Source of the DNA: Thermoprotei archaeon
Lineage (GTDB): Archaea; Thermoproteota; Thermoprotei_A; Sulfolobales; Ignisphaeraceae
Length of the DNA: 64,000 bases
Assembly (NCBI GenBank): GCA_003661775.1
Contig: QMWT01000001.1
Coordinates: forward strand, 5,353-69,352
Direction of reading: 5' to 3'
Shown: one piece after another, positions 18,277 to 25,409 of the stretch
How the letters are laid out: every line of letters begins with the position of its first letter
How positions within the stretch are numbered: position 1 is the first letter of the stretch
Notes under the pieces: model-generated
What the model saw: the letters and a program-made list of their open reading frames with translations, nothing else
Told to the model about the DNA's origin: nothing
Database searches by the model: none
Program-made: the position numbers and the translations under genes

Positions 18277-18681
18277 TCAGACTCTTCGCCGGGCAAGATT
18301 CTTAACCTTTTCAAGGAACCTACTCCGCTCTATCACATACCTCTCGTGAATACCCTCACCCACTACAATGTCCTTAAACATTGCTCGTACTTCAAACGTG
18401 AGCTTTCTACCATCAATGCCTACAAGTTTTGCCTCTACAGCTATTTTTTCACCTATCGGAACTGGGGCTTTATGGGATACGCATACCCTTATTCCGACTG
18501 TAATCACATCAGGCTCCAACAGATTTTTGACACATTCCATAGCTGCGGATTCCATAAATGCTATCATAGAGGGGGTAGACAATACATCCACATCACCGCT
18601 GCCAACAACCTTAGCTACATGACTGGGCGTTACTATAAACTCCTTTCTACAGACAAGACCAGGTCTCAGCCCGCTCTTCAT
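18277..18681 (-). CDS. Hotdog-fold thioesterase (FlK-like)
   Basis: The 134-residue length, the start region VTPSHVAKVVGSGDVDVLSTPSMIAFME and later VGIRVCVSHKAPVPIGEKI are typical of FlK-type or related acyl-CoA thioesterases. The family hydrolyses acyl-CoA thioesters in the cytoplasm. It is a single gene converging on the deacetylase. Confidence 0.82.
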   Translation of the reverse strand: MKSGLRPGLVCRKEFIVTPSHVAKVVGSGDVDVLSTPSMIAFMESAAMECVKNLLEPDVITVGIRVCVSHKAPVPIGEKIAVEAKLVGIDGRKLTFEVRAMFKDIVVGEGIHERYVIERSRFLEKVKNLARRRV

Positions 18682-18739
18682 ATCTTCAACCTCTTCATAA
18701 CCATTATTAACCTTACTGTAAAGACGGATGCTTAGGTGG

Positions 18740-18790
18740 ATGAAGAGTACCCTCCGGCTCTGATCAGATGATGATAAGGCATTTGACCGA
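18740..18790 (+). ncRNA. C/D box sRNA (candidate, variant D box)
   Basis: On the plus strand: box C ATGAAGA (18740-18746), 13 nt, D' CTGA (18760-18763), 4 nt, C' ATGATGA (18768-18774), 12 nt, then CCGA (18787-18790) where CTGA is expected. Spacing is right and C' is perfect, but the non-standard D box lowers confidence. The guides would pair with agccggagggtac and tcaaatgcctta. Both neighbouring genes are on the other strand, so it would need its own promoter. Confidence 0.45.
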
Positions 18791-18795
18791 CGCCT

Positions 18796-19113
18796 CTATC
18801 TACTGCTTCCAGATTTAGATTCCTCGGCTTTCTCGCTCTTCTCCTCCTTTTTTACTTCCTCCTCTAGTTTCTTCAGCTCTTCTTCTAATTCCTTCTCAAT
18901 CTCCTCGATAGGTTTCGGAGGAGGTGTAGTAGCAAGTGTATAGCCTATCCAGCCAAGTATGCCCATAACCCCCACGACAGCTATCGTGGCAATGAGCTTC
19001 ATCGTGAGGATCGCTAGGCTCTCCCCCGCGAAGAATAACAAGTATATCACTGCTACGATTATGAGGATCGAGCCTCCTAACATACCCAAACCTATGACCT
19101 GATCCCTGTTCAT
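18796..19113 (-). CDS. Small two-helix membrane protein with charged tail
   Basis: Two membrane helices (about residues 8-29 and 34-59) are followed by PPPKPIEEIEKE and a highly charged helical tail that is probably a coiled coil in the cytoplasm. No family is recognised. It is divergent from archease with a 68-base gap that holds the archease promoter. Confidence 0.65.
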   Translation of the reverse strand: MNRDQVIGLGMLGGSILIIVAVIYLLFFAGESLAILTMKLIATIAVVGVMGILGWIGYTLATTPPPKPIEEIEKELEEELKKLEEEVKKEEKSEKAEESKSGSSR

Positions 19114-19150
19114 AGCGTTGCACCTGACCGGCCGAGGATCTCGTCTGCGT

Positions 19151-19160
19151 CTATATAAAC
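19151..19160 (+). promoter_or_regulatory. TATA box of archease gene
   Basis: CTATATAAAC lies 31-22 bases before the ATG at 19182. Initiation about 26 bases downstream would make the archease mRNA nearly leaderless, which supports that ATG over the one at 19200. Confidence 0.6.
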
Positions 19161-19181
19161 GTGCCCCAGTATTAGTATGTA

Positions 19182-19637
19182 ATGGGCAGAGCTTTGAACA
19201 TGAATAATGAAAGAGGGTTTAGGTATAGGGAGCATACAGCGGACGTTATAATAGAAGCTTGGGGCCCAACCCTAGAAGCCGCTTTCGAGGAAGCCGCCAA
19301 AGCAATGTTTACGCTCATAACCGATATCGAGAAGGTGGAACCGAGAGAGGAATTTTCCATCGAAGTAAAGGGGTTTGACCTAGAAAACTTGCTGTATCAA
19401 TGGCTCGAAGAATTGCTTTACTATCACGACTCGCAGAACCTCGTCTTTTCCAAGTTCCAAGTTATGGAGATTAGCAGAGTAGGCGAGGATTACCTGCTGA
19501 AGGCAAAAGTCTACGGAGAGAAATTTGACCGCAAAAAACATATCCCCGGCACGGTGGTGAAAGCCGTAACCTATGCAGAGATGAGGGTCGAGAATAGGAA
19601 CGGTAAGTGGTTCGTATCTGCAGTACTCGATATATAA
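19182..19637 (+). CDS. Archease
   Basis: The 151-residue protein begins its conserved part with GFRYREHTADVIIEAWG and ends with KAVTYAEMRVEN, both hallmark archease segments. The acidic residues that bind calcium are in HTAD and at the C-terminal VLDI. Archease speeds the RNA ligase RtcB, which joins tRNA halves after intron removal. That fits an organism whose tRNA-Pro gene in this window has two introns. rtcB itself is not in the window. Confidence 0.95.
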   Translation: MGRALNMNNERGFRYREHTADVIIEAWGPTLEAAFEEAAKAMFTLITDIEKVEPREEFSIEVKGFDLENLLYQWLEELLYYHDSQNLVFSKFQVMEISRVGEDYLLKAKVYGEKFDRKKHIPGTVVKAVTYAEMRVENRNGKWFVSAVLDI

Positions 19638-19653
19638 GCACTTCTTCTTTAAG

Positions 19654-19663
19654 CCTTATTTAT
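19654..19663 (+). promoter_or_regulatory. Probable TATA box of tRNA-Phe
   Basis: CCTTATTTAT lies 36-27 bases before the tRNA-Phe 5' end. Confidence 0.45.
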
Positions 19664-19689
19664 CTCAGTTCATACCACCTAAAGATGGA

Positions 19690-19765
19690 GCCGCCGTAGC
19701 TCAGCGGGGAGAGCGCCCGGCTGAAGACCGGGAGGTCGGGGGTTCGAATCCCCCCGGCGGCACCA
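19690..19765 (+). tRNA. tRNA-Phe (GAA)
   Basis: Acceptor GCCGCCG pairs with CGGCGGC, anticodon stem CCCGG/CCGGG encloses CTGAAGA (anticodon GAA), and the T arm is GGGGG TTCGAAT CCCCC. The CCA is encoded. No intron. Positions 6-16 match 11 of 12 bases of the target of the sRNA at 20653-20701. Confidence 0.97.
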
Positions 19766-19800
19766 CTTCTCCTCCTAACCAGGATGAATCCCCTAGACGG

Positions 19801-19856
19801 ATGATGTGAACACGCCTCCGGTGCTGAGAAACCTGATGAAGTCAGCCTGGAACCGA
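19801..19856 (+). ncRNA. Possible C/D box sRNA downstream of tRNA-Phe
   Basis: Thirty-five bases after tRNA-Phe on the same strand: C-like ATGATGT (19801), CTGA (19824-19827), CTGATGA (19833-19839), then CCGA (19853-19856) after 13 nt. The first guide interval is 16 nt and both C boxes and the D box depart from consensus, so this is weaker than the others. It could be processed from a tRNA-Phe transcript. Confidence 0.3.
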
Positions 19857-19866
19857 TAACCTAATT

Positions 19867-20646
19867 TCACAAGCTCCTTCGTCGGAACGCATTCAGTATT
19901 TCTGCGAATACCTCTTCTTTACATCCACGCTCATCCTTACACTCTTTATACCTTCTTGCAAGTCTTCTTAGCTCCAGAACATCCTCGTCTTCAAGGTCAA
20001 GAAGTGTTCTCACGGGTACTCCAGCTACGCTGCGGCCGAGGATAAAACCTAGGACTCTTGTCACGTTACTTGCACACGGATTTATCCTTGCAGACTCTAA
20101 GTCTACTACCACAGGCTTAGAAGGATCCCCTTCCCTGTAGATTACTTGGGAAAGTGGCAATGAGATCTCGGTAATCTCTACAGCAGCGAGACCTATCTTA
20201 TGAACACAGCCAAGTAGCGATAGCAGCGCTTGTTTAACGACGCTTCTGTCTCTAGCCAGTAAGAGCTCCTTAAGCGTGGGTCCTTCCACGAGCTCTCTGA
20301 TAACGAAAAGGTCATTACTTATGTAAACTCTTGGCACACAACCAGTTCTTTCACACACTTTGAGAAGATTTGCTTCGTGTACCATACTAGGCCTCTTAGA
20401 GTCAAACCTTCTTATTTTGGCCGCGACGATGCCGAGCTCCTCATGAAGTACTGCCACCACGATAGCTGCATGACCTTTTCCTAGAATCCTAATGCCTCTG
20501 CCCTCCATTTTGCCTAAACTCACAACTCCCCGAACGCCATACTTCCTCAGCCTTTCTAGCAACAAGTTGCAGTAGTTAGGGTACCACTGAGGGTAGCATA
20601 GCACATGCCTAGCTTCCTCTAGCGGAATAGGCGATAAGCCGTACAT
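19867..20646 (-). CDS. Archaeal Ser/Thr protein kinase-like protein
   Basis: The 259-residue protein has a kinase N-lobe: glycine-rich loop LGKGHAAIVV (55-64), lysine K77 in VAAKIRR and a helix-C-like glutamate in HEANLL. The C-lobe shows PVVVDLESARI in the place of the DFG motif, as in the archaeal predicted kinase group COG2112, whose catalytic loop also departs from the classic HRD. It is probably a cytoplasmic kinase with unknown targets. It ends a minus-strand gene run and is preceded by an sRNA. Confidence 0.78.
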   Translation of the reverse strand: MYGLSPIPLEEARHVLCYPQWYPNYCNLLLERLRKYGVRGVVSLGKMEGRGIRILGKGHAAIVVAVLHEELGIVAAKIRRFDSKRPSMVHEANLLKVCERTGCVPRVYISNDLFVIRELVEGPTLKELLLARDRSVVKQALLSLLGCVHKIGLAAVEITEISLPLSQVIYREGDPSKPVVVDLESARINPCASNVTRVLGFILGRSVAGVPVRTLLDLEDEDVLELRRLARRYKECKDERGCKEEVFAEILNAFRRRSL

Positions 20647-20652
20647 GACCGC

Positions 20653-20701
20653 TCAGCGTAGCTCAGCCACATCACTTTATCAGAGCCTATACCCTCATCA
20701 C
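20653..20701 (-). ncRNA. C/D box sRNA with a tRNA-complementary guide
   Basis: The minus strand reads box C GTGATGA (20701-20695), 11 nt, D' CTGA (20683-20680), 4 nt, C' GTGATGT (20675-20669), 12 nt, D CTGA (20656-20653). Box C includes the TGA stop of the SpeD homologue. The D guide is perfectly complementary to CGTAGCTCAGCC, present at 4201-4212 in tRNA-Arg and 45727-45738 in the CAT tRNA. By the D-plus-five rule the methylated base would be G10. It lies between speD-like and kinase genes on their strand and could be excised from their mRNA. Confidence 0.82.
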
Positions 20702-21111
20702 AGCGCTGGTCTTCGGGGAGTTTTAATCAGCGTGAGGCTACTTCTGTCAGCATAGCTAACAGTATAGTACCTAGGTTTAAGTACTTTGACTAGATGTTCA
20801 AAAGCCCTCCACGGGTCTTTCTGTGCTTCACTAATATATACATCAACCGTTGCGTAACGGTACTCTATCCATGTGTGTACCGCTATATGGCTTCCTACCA
20901 GAATCGCTATGACTGATACCCCGCCTTTCTTACCGCCGAAAGTCCAGCTCTTTATCTCTGCAACCCTCATACCTACAAGATCCGCAGCTTCCAATACAGC
21001 TTTCCTGAGCCTGCCTTCATCACAAGCTATTGCCTCATCTACGTCGTATAAATTTCCAAATACGTGCCTTCCTCCTATGGCTGAGTTCTTACGTCGATCT
21101 CCTCTAGACAA
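20698..21111 (-). CDS. SpeD-family decarboxylase homologue lacking the catalytic cysteine
   Basis: This 137-residue protein belongs to the AdoMet decarboxylase/arginine decarboxylase family (GGRHVFGNLYDVD, FGGKKGGVSVIAI, YADRSS). The family self-cleaves at a serine to make a pyruvoyl group. Here Ser74 (VGSHIAVHTW) and His79 are kept, but the glutamate normally before the serine is Gly73 and the catalytic cysteine of the TCG motif is Ser94 (VDVYISEA). GGKKGGVSVIA resembles the crenarchaeal arginine decarboxylase branch. Whether it processes or decarboxylates anything is open. Confidence 0.82.
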   Translation of the reverse strand: MSRGDRRKNSAIGGRHVFGNLYDVDEAIACDEGRLRKAVLEAADLVGMRVAEIKSWTFGGKKGGVSVIAILVGSHIAVHTWIEYRYATVDVYISEAQKDPWRAFEHLVKVLKPRYYTVSYADRSSLTLIKTPRRPAL

Positions 21112-21155
21112 GGCGTCTACCGTTCTTGGATAGCTAGTGAGAGTCTATAAAGCGT

Positions 21156-21776
21156 TTACTTAACCTTGGATGGGCAGACCACGGAATAAGGACAATAATT
21201 ACATTCCCAAGAATAGCGGGGAACTAGTTTCATCTCTAAGTAACTCCTAACGAGATCCATAACCTCACCATCACTCATAGGCTGGGTTACAGGATATTCC
21301 GTAATCCTATCGTTTGTTATGTAGAGAAGTAGGCCTTTACTAAAGTTCTTAATCCACATGTACAACCTCAACTGGTCAATGTGATGCCTATGAGGGATTC
21401 CTACATCACTCCTACCGCTCTTTATCTCAACAATGGTGTCGCCTATTATAGCATCTATTCTTCCACGTATCACATAGCTTTGACCCTCAACGACAACCTC
21501 CCGCTCCACCTCAACCTCCACATCAACGTTATCTTCACCGAAGATCTCCTTCAATACCTGTTCAGCTCCCCTATGCAGCAAATCTCCCATTATAAGTACT
21601 GGCTCGAATATTCGGGCGAGAGCTAGCTCAGGATACTTCTTGAAGAGTCTTGGTTTCAGGGGGCACATAAGAAGTTCAGTGACATAGATCTCGTTCTCTA
21701 GCTTCTTTTCTGCCTTTTCTTTGAACTCTTCCACCTTCCATCTAAACAAATTCTCTACAATTCTCAACTCATTCAA
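21156..21776 (-). CDS. Stand-alone Cas4-like RecB nuclease with Fe-S cluster
   Basis: The 206-residue protein has the Cas4/RecB layout: a cysteine at 38, the GxxxH motif with H68, D108 in GRIDAI, E117 and K119 in VEIKS, Q135 (QLRLYM), and a closing cysteine group at 192, 195 and 201. Such proteins are 5'-3' exonucleases or endonucleases with a 4Fe-4S cluster. There is no CRISPR array or cas gene nearby, so a DNA-repair role is more likely than adaptation. It lies nine bases after DUF1152. Confidence 0.85.
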   Translation of the reverse strand: MNELRIVENLFRWKVEEFKEKAEKKLENEIYVTELLMCPLKPRLFKKYPELALARIFEPVLIMGDLLHRGAEQVLKEIFGEDNVDVEVEVEREVVVEGQSYVIRGRIDAIIGDTIVEIKSGRSDVGIPHRHHIDQLRLYMWIKNFSKGLLLYITNDRITEYPVTQPMSDGEVMDLVRSYLEMKLVPRYSWECNYCPYSVVCPSKVK

Positions 21777-21785
21777 GCTCTCACC

Positions 21786-22856
21786 TTATTCACCATATTC
21801 TCCATGCCCACTATACCTACTAAGGGCTTTGAAAAGCAGTCTGGCTCTACCCTCTTCCCTAAGCTTCCTAAGTTCATCACCTCTAGGCAGCCTTCCATGC
21901 TTTCTCATGAAGGTATAGGCATCTTCCTCCAAGTCAAGCTCTGTGTACACTCCCATGGAGTTAAGGATGCTCCTAGCCTCTTTGATACTCTTAGTGAAGA
22001 GCACTGCTTGTGCTAATGGCGCTACAGCTAGTGTGATGTAAGGATCGAGAAAGAACGTTATTGTTTGGAGTGGTGAACATTCTATTTCCCTGCTCCCAGC
22101 ACGTATAACATGCTGACCCCAACACCCTTTGAACGCCTCTAACTGAACTCTGCTCGCCTCACTGTGAGCATGTTCAAGTAGCCTTTCCAGGATCTCTACA
22201 TCCCTAGCTGTAATCCCGCGAGCTCCTAGAAGCCCGCCTAGAGAACTAACGGTGCTGATCCTCTCGAGTATGTAACCAGGGGAGAGCTCGCCATCAGCAC
22301 CAATGCTGTGTACCGCCAGGACTTTCTGTACTTGAACTCTTGCTCTCACGAGTGCTGCCAGCCCTACAGCATCGGCCAAGGGAGACCATAGCTCATCCTC
22401 GTAACCTTTAGCAAGTACGTCACCTCCCACGTCAACCGCTACCACAGCTTCAACATCTAGTTCTCTAATAAGTTCGGCTAACCCTTCTGCAACACCCTCA
22501 GCAGCTGCACTTAGGTCAACAACCGCCACCTCCTCATTAAGTGCCTGGGCTACATTTGATGCTTGGAATGCTACCTCACGCCCCCCTCTTAGCGCCCTTG
22601 AAGAGCCTTTAACCATAGCTGAGTATCTGCCTATCCTATGTACACCGACGAGCTCATCTATGGGTATCGGTCCTGGCACTGGATCTACGGACATACGCTC
22701 CCAGACAACTGAGCCAATATATGCTCGGTACCCTTCTCTACGAGCGGCAAGAGCTAGCATTGCCGCTGTAACGACATCTCCTCCGCCACCTATTCCGAAA
22801 AACAATACATTCTTTACGGAGAGAAAGTCCTTAATCAACCAATCCGCACCCTGCAT
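21786..22856 (-). CDS. DUF1152 domain protein
   Basis: The 356-residue protein begins VLFFGIGGGGDVVTAAMLA, a Rossmann-like nucleotide-binding loop, and continues VGSVVWERMSVDPVPGPIPIDEL and AVVAVDVGGDVLA, as in the archaeal DUF1152 family. No biochemical role is known to me. It is co-directional with the Cas4-like gene, nine bases apart. Confidence 0.85.
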   Translation of the reverse strand: MQGADWLIKDFLSVKNVLFFGIGGGGDVVTAAMLALAARREGYRAYIGSVVWERMSVDPVPGPIPIDELVGVHRIGRYSAMVKGSSRALRGGREVAFQASNVAQALNEEVAVVDLSAAAEGVAEGLAELIRELDVEAVVAVDVGGDVLAKGYEDELWSPLADAVGLAALVRARVQVQKVLAVHSIGADGELSPGYILERISTVSSLGGLLGARGITARDVEILERLLEHAHSEASRVQLEAFKGCWGQHVIRAGSREIECSPLQTITFFLDPYITLAVAPLAQAVLFTKSIKEARSILNSMGVYTELDLEEDAYTFMRKHGRLPRGDELRKLREEGRARLLFKALSRYSGHGEYGE

Positions 22857-22895
22857 GCATGGAATATCTCGGAGATTAGACTATTGCGGTAGAGA

Positions 22896-22948
22896 TCAGC
22901 GTAGAATGCGTTCATCACTGTCTCCTCAGACCGTGGTCGTCTCATCAA
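22896..22948 (-). ncRNA. C/D box sRNA
   Basis: The minus strand reads C TTGATGA (22948-22942), 12 nt, D' CTGA (22929-22926), 7 nt, C' GTGATGA (22918-22912), 12 nt, D CTGA (22899-22896). GGAG before box C can pair with CTCT just after box D to close the kink-turn. Guides would pair with accgtggtcgtc and cgtagaatgcgt; the targets are not in this window. Box C overlaps the stop codon of the frame-restored gene before it. Confidence 0.82.
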
Positions 22949-23675
22949 CTCCACGCATATACGAACACAGTAGCCTCAGACAGTCTGTTCAACAGCTCTA
23001 AAGCCTCTCCACCTTCTAGAGAAGTACCGCCCCTCTTAGCCTTAACTTCATAGCTAGCTCCTACAAAGAGTATTTTGCGTCAATACCTCCACTGCTTACC
23101 GATACTAGAGCCTTGCCCAACCTCAGCTCGCCAACCAGCTCTTTCAACTTGTTGAAGAGGTGCAGTCCTGCGATACTCTCTTTTCTCACTAGTCTACCCT
23201 TAGCAATGACCTCAGCTATGAACTCATCTTTCATTAAGACACTCAATCTTTCATCGAATTCAGAACGGACAACTAAGTACTTGCTAAGCTCCCTACTTAA
23301 ACCGTGCAGCGTATACTCTGCGAAGAGCAAAACACGTGCGGTTCTTATACCCAGAGGCAGAGGATTAACGTGAAGCTTCACCTCTAACTTCTTCTCAACT
23401 TTTCCTTCATCTTGACACAAGATGCCCATTTTAGCAAAGTCTATAGGTACATGCCTAGGCATTAACCTTATAGAAGCTCTACTACCTCCTCTGTCTATAT
23501 ACAGCACTACCTCAACATCATCAACTTTCTTCGGTGAAGGAAATGTAAGCAGGGGCTTACCTTTACTGTACTCCAGCGTCGATAGGGGCTCTGCCAGACA
23601 TTTATCGTCGGTTAGTACATCGAGGATCCTATCACAGTATCCTAGGACTTTAAAACTGAGCGAACGCATCAACAA
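22945..23675 (-). CDS. Hypothetical archaeal protein, apparently frameshifted
   Basis: As read, the gene runs 23675-23061 (204 residues) and ends SSGGIDAKYSL. Beyond an AAAA run near 23074 the sequence stays open in another frame to a stop at 22945, reading KILFVGASYEVKAKRG and further. That second part has no start codon. One extra A in the run would join both into about 243 residues. I do not recognise the family; it follows the DHH phosphoesterase gene by 45 bases on the same strand and probably shares its transcript. Confidence 0.6.
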
Positions 23676-23720
23676 TGTTCTACGCCTACATCGATGCTAC
23701 GTGAGATACAGCTATTAAGT

Positions 23721-24740
23721 TCATAAAGTTCTAGAGACTTCAAGCATTGCTTTTCTAAGCATAGATTCTACCTCATTGATATCTACGTCTTTTCTGAGCT
23801 TGAGAAGCGCTAACGATTGGTGTCCACCTGCATCCTCAACAATCCCCATTCTTACTAAGACCAAGGCTATGCGGTAAGGTAACGCACCTTTACCTCTAAT
23901 TATAAGTAGCGGTGCACGATCTTTGGTTTCTACGATCACGGCCACCGGCGATCGAAAAGTTCTATAAAGCATCGATGCAAGAGCGCTCCCACCCCTAGAT
24001 CTTAGCTTGCCACGTGCATCCACTAGTCGTAGATTGAATATTCTGTGTGCAGTTGGAGCAAGCTCCGTTGCAAGCTCCTTAAGCCTCTTATCACTGCTTT
24101 CGCTAATTCTCCGGATCCTTTCGATGACGTCGTGGCTAAAGGGCATAGCAGAAAATGCTAGTGGCGATGCAAGCCATTCGACGAGCCTACGCCACAACTC
24201 TTCTTCTCTCAGATGAGTGAGAGCTTTAGATATATCAACGACTATTCTAACTAAACGCTCCAATCTCTTAGAAGGTCTTTTACTTCTCTCGATAACTCCC
24301 GTTGCTCTTACGAACATCTCTAGACGAGGTGTTAACCTCGCTCCTATGGTCTTAAGTAGGTGGTATACCAACAAGGCCGTAGGCACCTTACCCACTATAA
24401 GCTCGTCAACAATTTTCTCTAACTCTTTACTTTTGAATATCGTAGATAGGTGGTGGTCTATGTAGACCAAGGAAATACTTCTCGACTTAGCTTCTCTAAG
24501 GAATTTGCCTACCGAAGTTGTGAAAGGTATGTCGACTAATGCTATGACCCGCGGTTCAACGCTCAGAATCTCGTCAGCAACCTCCTCAATACTTCTAGGA
24601 CCTACCGGTCTCACCATAACGTTGCAGCGCTTCTTAATAGGATACAATCCTAAGTTCCTCTGCGCATACAAGAGCTCTGCAGCTGAAACTACTCCATCAG
24701 CGTCCCAATCCCCTAGGATCACCACCTCAATATTACTCAA
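23721..24740 (-). CDS. DHH-family phosphoesterase (RecJ-like)
   Basis: The 339-residue protein has the DHH motifs: GDWDADGVVSA, the aspartate in ALVDIP, YIDHH (the DHH itself) and a C-terminal DHHA1-type GGHQ. These bind manganese or magnesium for hydrolysis of nucleic acid or small phosphodiesters. Archaeal members include the RecJ/GAN exonucleases that work with the replisome and smaller nanoRNases. At 339 residues it lies between these groups. It is first in a long minus-strand run. Confidence 0.85.
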   Translation of the reverse strand: MSNIEVVILGDWDADGVVSAAELLYAQRNLGLYPIKKRCNVMVRPVGPRSIEEVADEILSVEPRVIALVDIPFTTSVGKFLREAKSRSISLVYIDHHLSTIFKSKELEKIVDELIVGKVPTALLVYHLLKTIGARLTPRLEMFVRATGVIERSKRPSKRLERLVRIVVDISKALTHLREEELWRRLVEWLASPLAFSAMPFSHDVIERIRRISESSDKRLKELATELAPTAHRIFNLRLVDARGKLRSRGGSALASMLYRTFRSPVAVIVETKDRAPLLIIRGKGALPYRIALVLVRMGIVEDAGGHQSLALLKLRKDVDINEVESMLRKAMLEVSRTL

Positions 24741-24818
24741 CTCCTAGAGCCCCGTGCACAGTTTAGAGAGCTTAATTTAAAACACTCCACAGACCTTCTT
24801 AAGGAGGTCGCGAGGCAG

Positions 24819-25409
24819 ATGATCATAGGTATCTCGGGAACACCCAGTACTGGTAAGAGTACAGTTGCAAGATTACTTGCTGAAAAACTCAAGGCGCTCT
24901 ACATCAATCTCTCGGATCTAGTTGTAAGAAAGAAATTGTATGTGGAGTACGACGAGGCAAGACAGAGCTATGTGATTGACGAGTCGCGTGTTAGAGATTA
25001 CTTAGCTAATATAAGCAGAGGGGATCTGGTTATCGTTGATAGCCATTACGCAGAGATAGCCCCGAAGGAGCTAGTAAAGAAAGTTTTCGTACTAAGACTT
25101 CACCCATTGATACTTATGGAAAGGCTTATCAAGAGGGGGTGGCCTCTCAGAAAGGTTGCTGAAAATGTGGAGGCAGAGTTGCTTGGAGTATGCACTAGAA
25201 ATGCTGTTGACGAGCTTGGACCCGAACTCGTTGTGGAGATAGACGTTACTAATAAAAGACCCGAGGACGTTGTTGAGGAAATCTTGAAGCTACTTAAAAA
25301 TGGTAAGAGGCCTCAAGAAAATTGGATTGACTGGACTATTCTCCTTACTGATGAGGAGCTGGAGAAAGTTCTTGAGTTCATAGAGCTTGGTTATTCGTCA
25401 TCCGACTGA
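24819..25409 (+). CDS. AK6/Fap7-type adenylate kinase
   Basis: The 196-residue protein begins with a P loop GTPSTGKST and has the broken-loop adenylate kinase layout of AK6 (INLSDLV, VDSHYAE, LRLHPLILMERL, ENVEAELLGVC). AK6/Fap7 acts both as nucleoside monophosphate kinase and as a factor for late small-subunit maturation with uS11. The extra C-terminal 30 residues are less usual. The ATG at 24819 follows AAGGAGGTCGCGAGG. Its 3' end overlaps herA by 32 bases. Confidence 0.9.
   Translation: MIIGISGTPSTGKSTVARLLAEKLKALYINLSDLVVRKKLYVEYDEARQSYVIDESRVRDYLANISRGDLVIVDSHYAEIAPKELVKKVFVLRLHPLILMERLIKRGWPLRKVAENVEAELLGVCTRNAVDELGPELVVEIDVTNKRPEDVVEEILKLLKNGKRPQENWIDWTILLTDEELEKVLEFIELGYSSSD

Noticed and set aside
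22870..23079. A separate small gene in the spacer after the 204-residue frame
   Set aside because: The frame has no usable start codon; a frameshift extension of the upstream gene explains it better.
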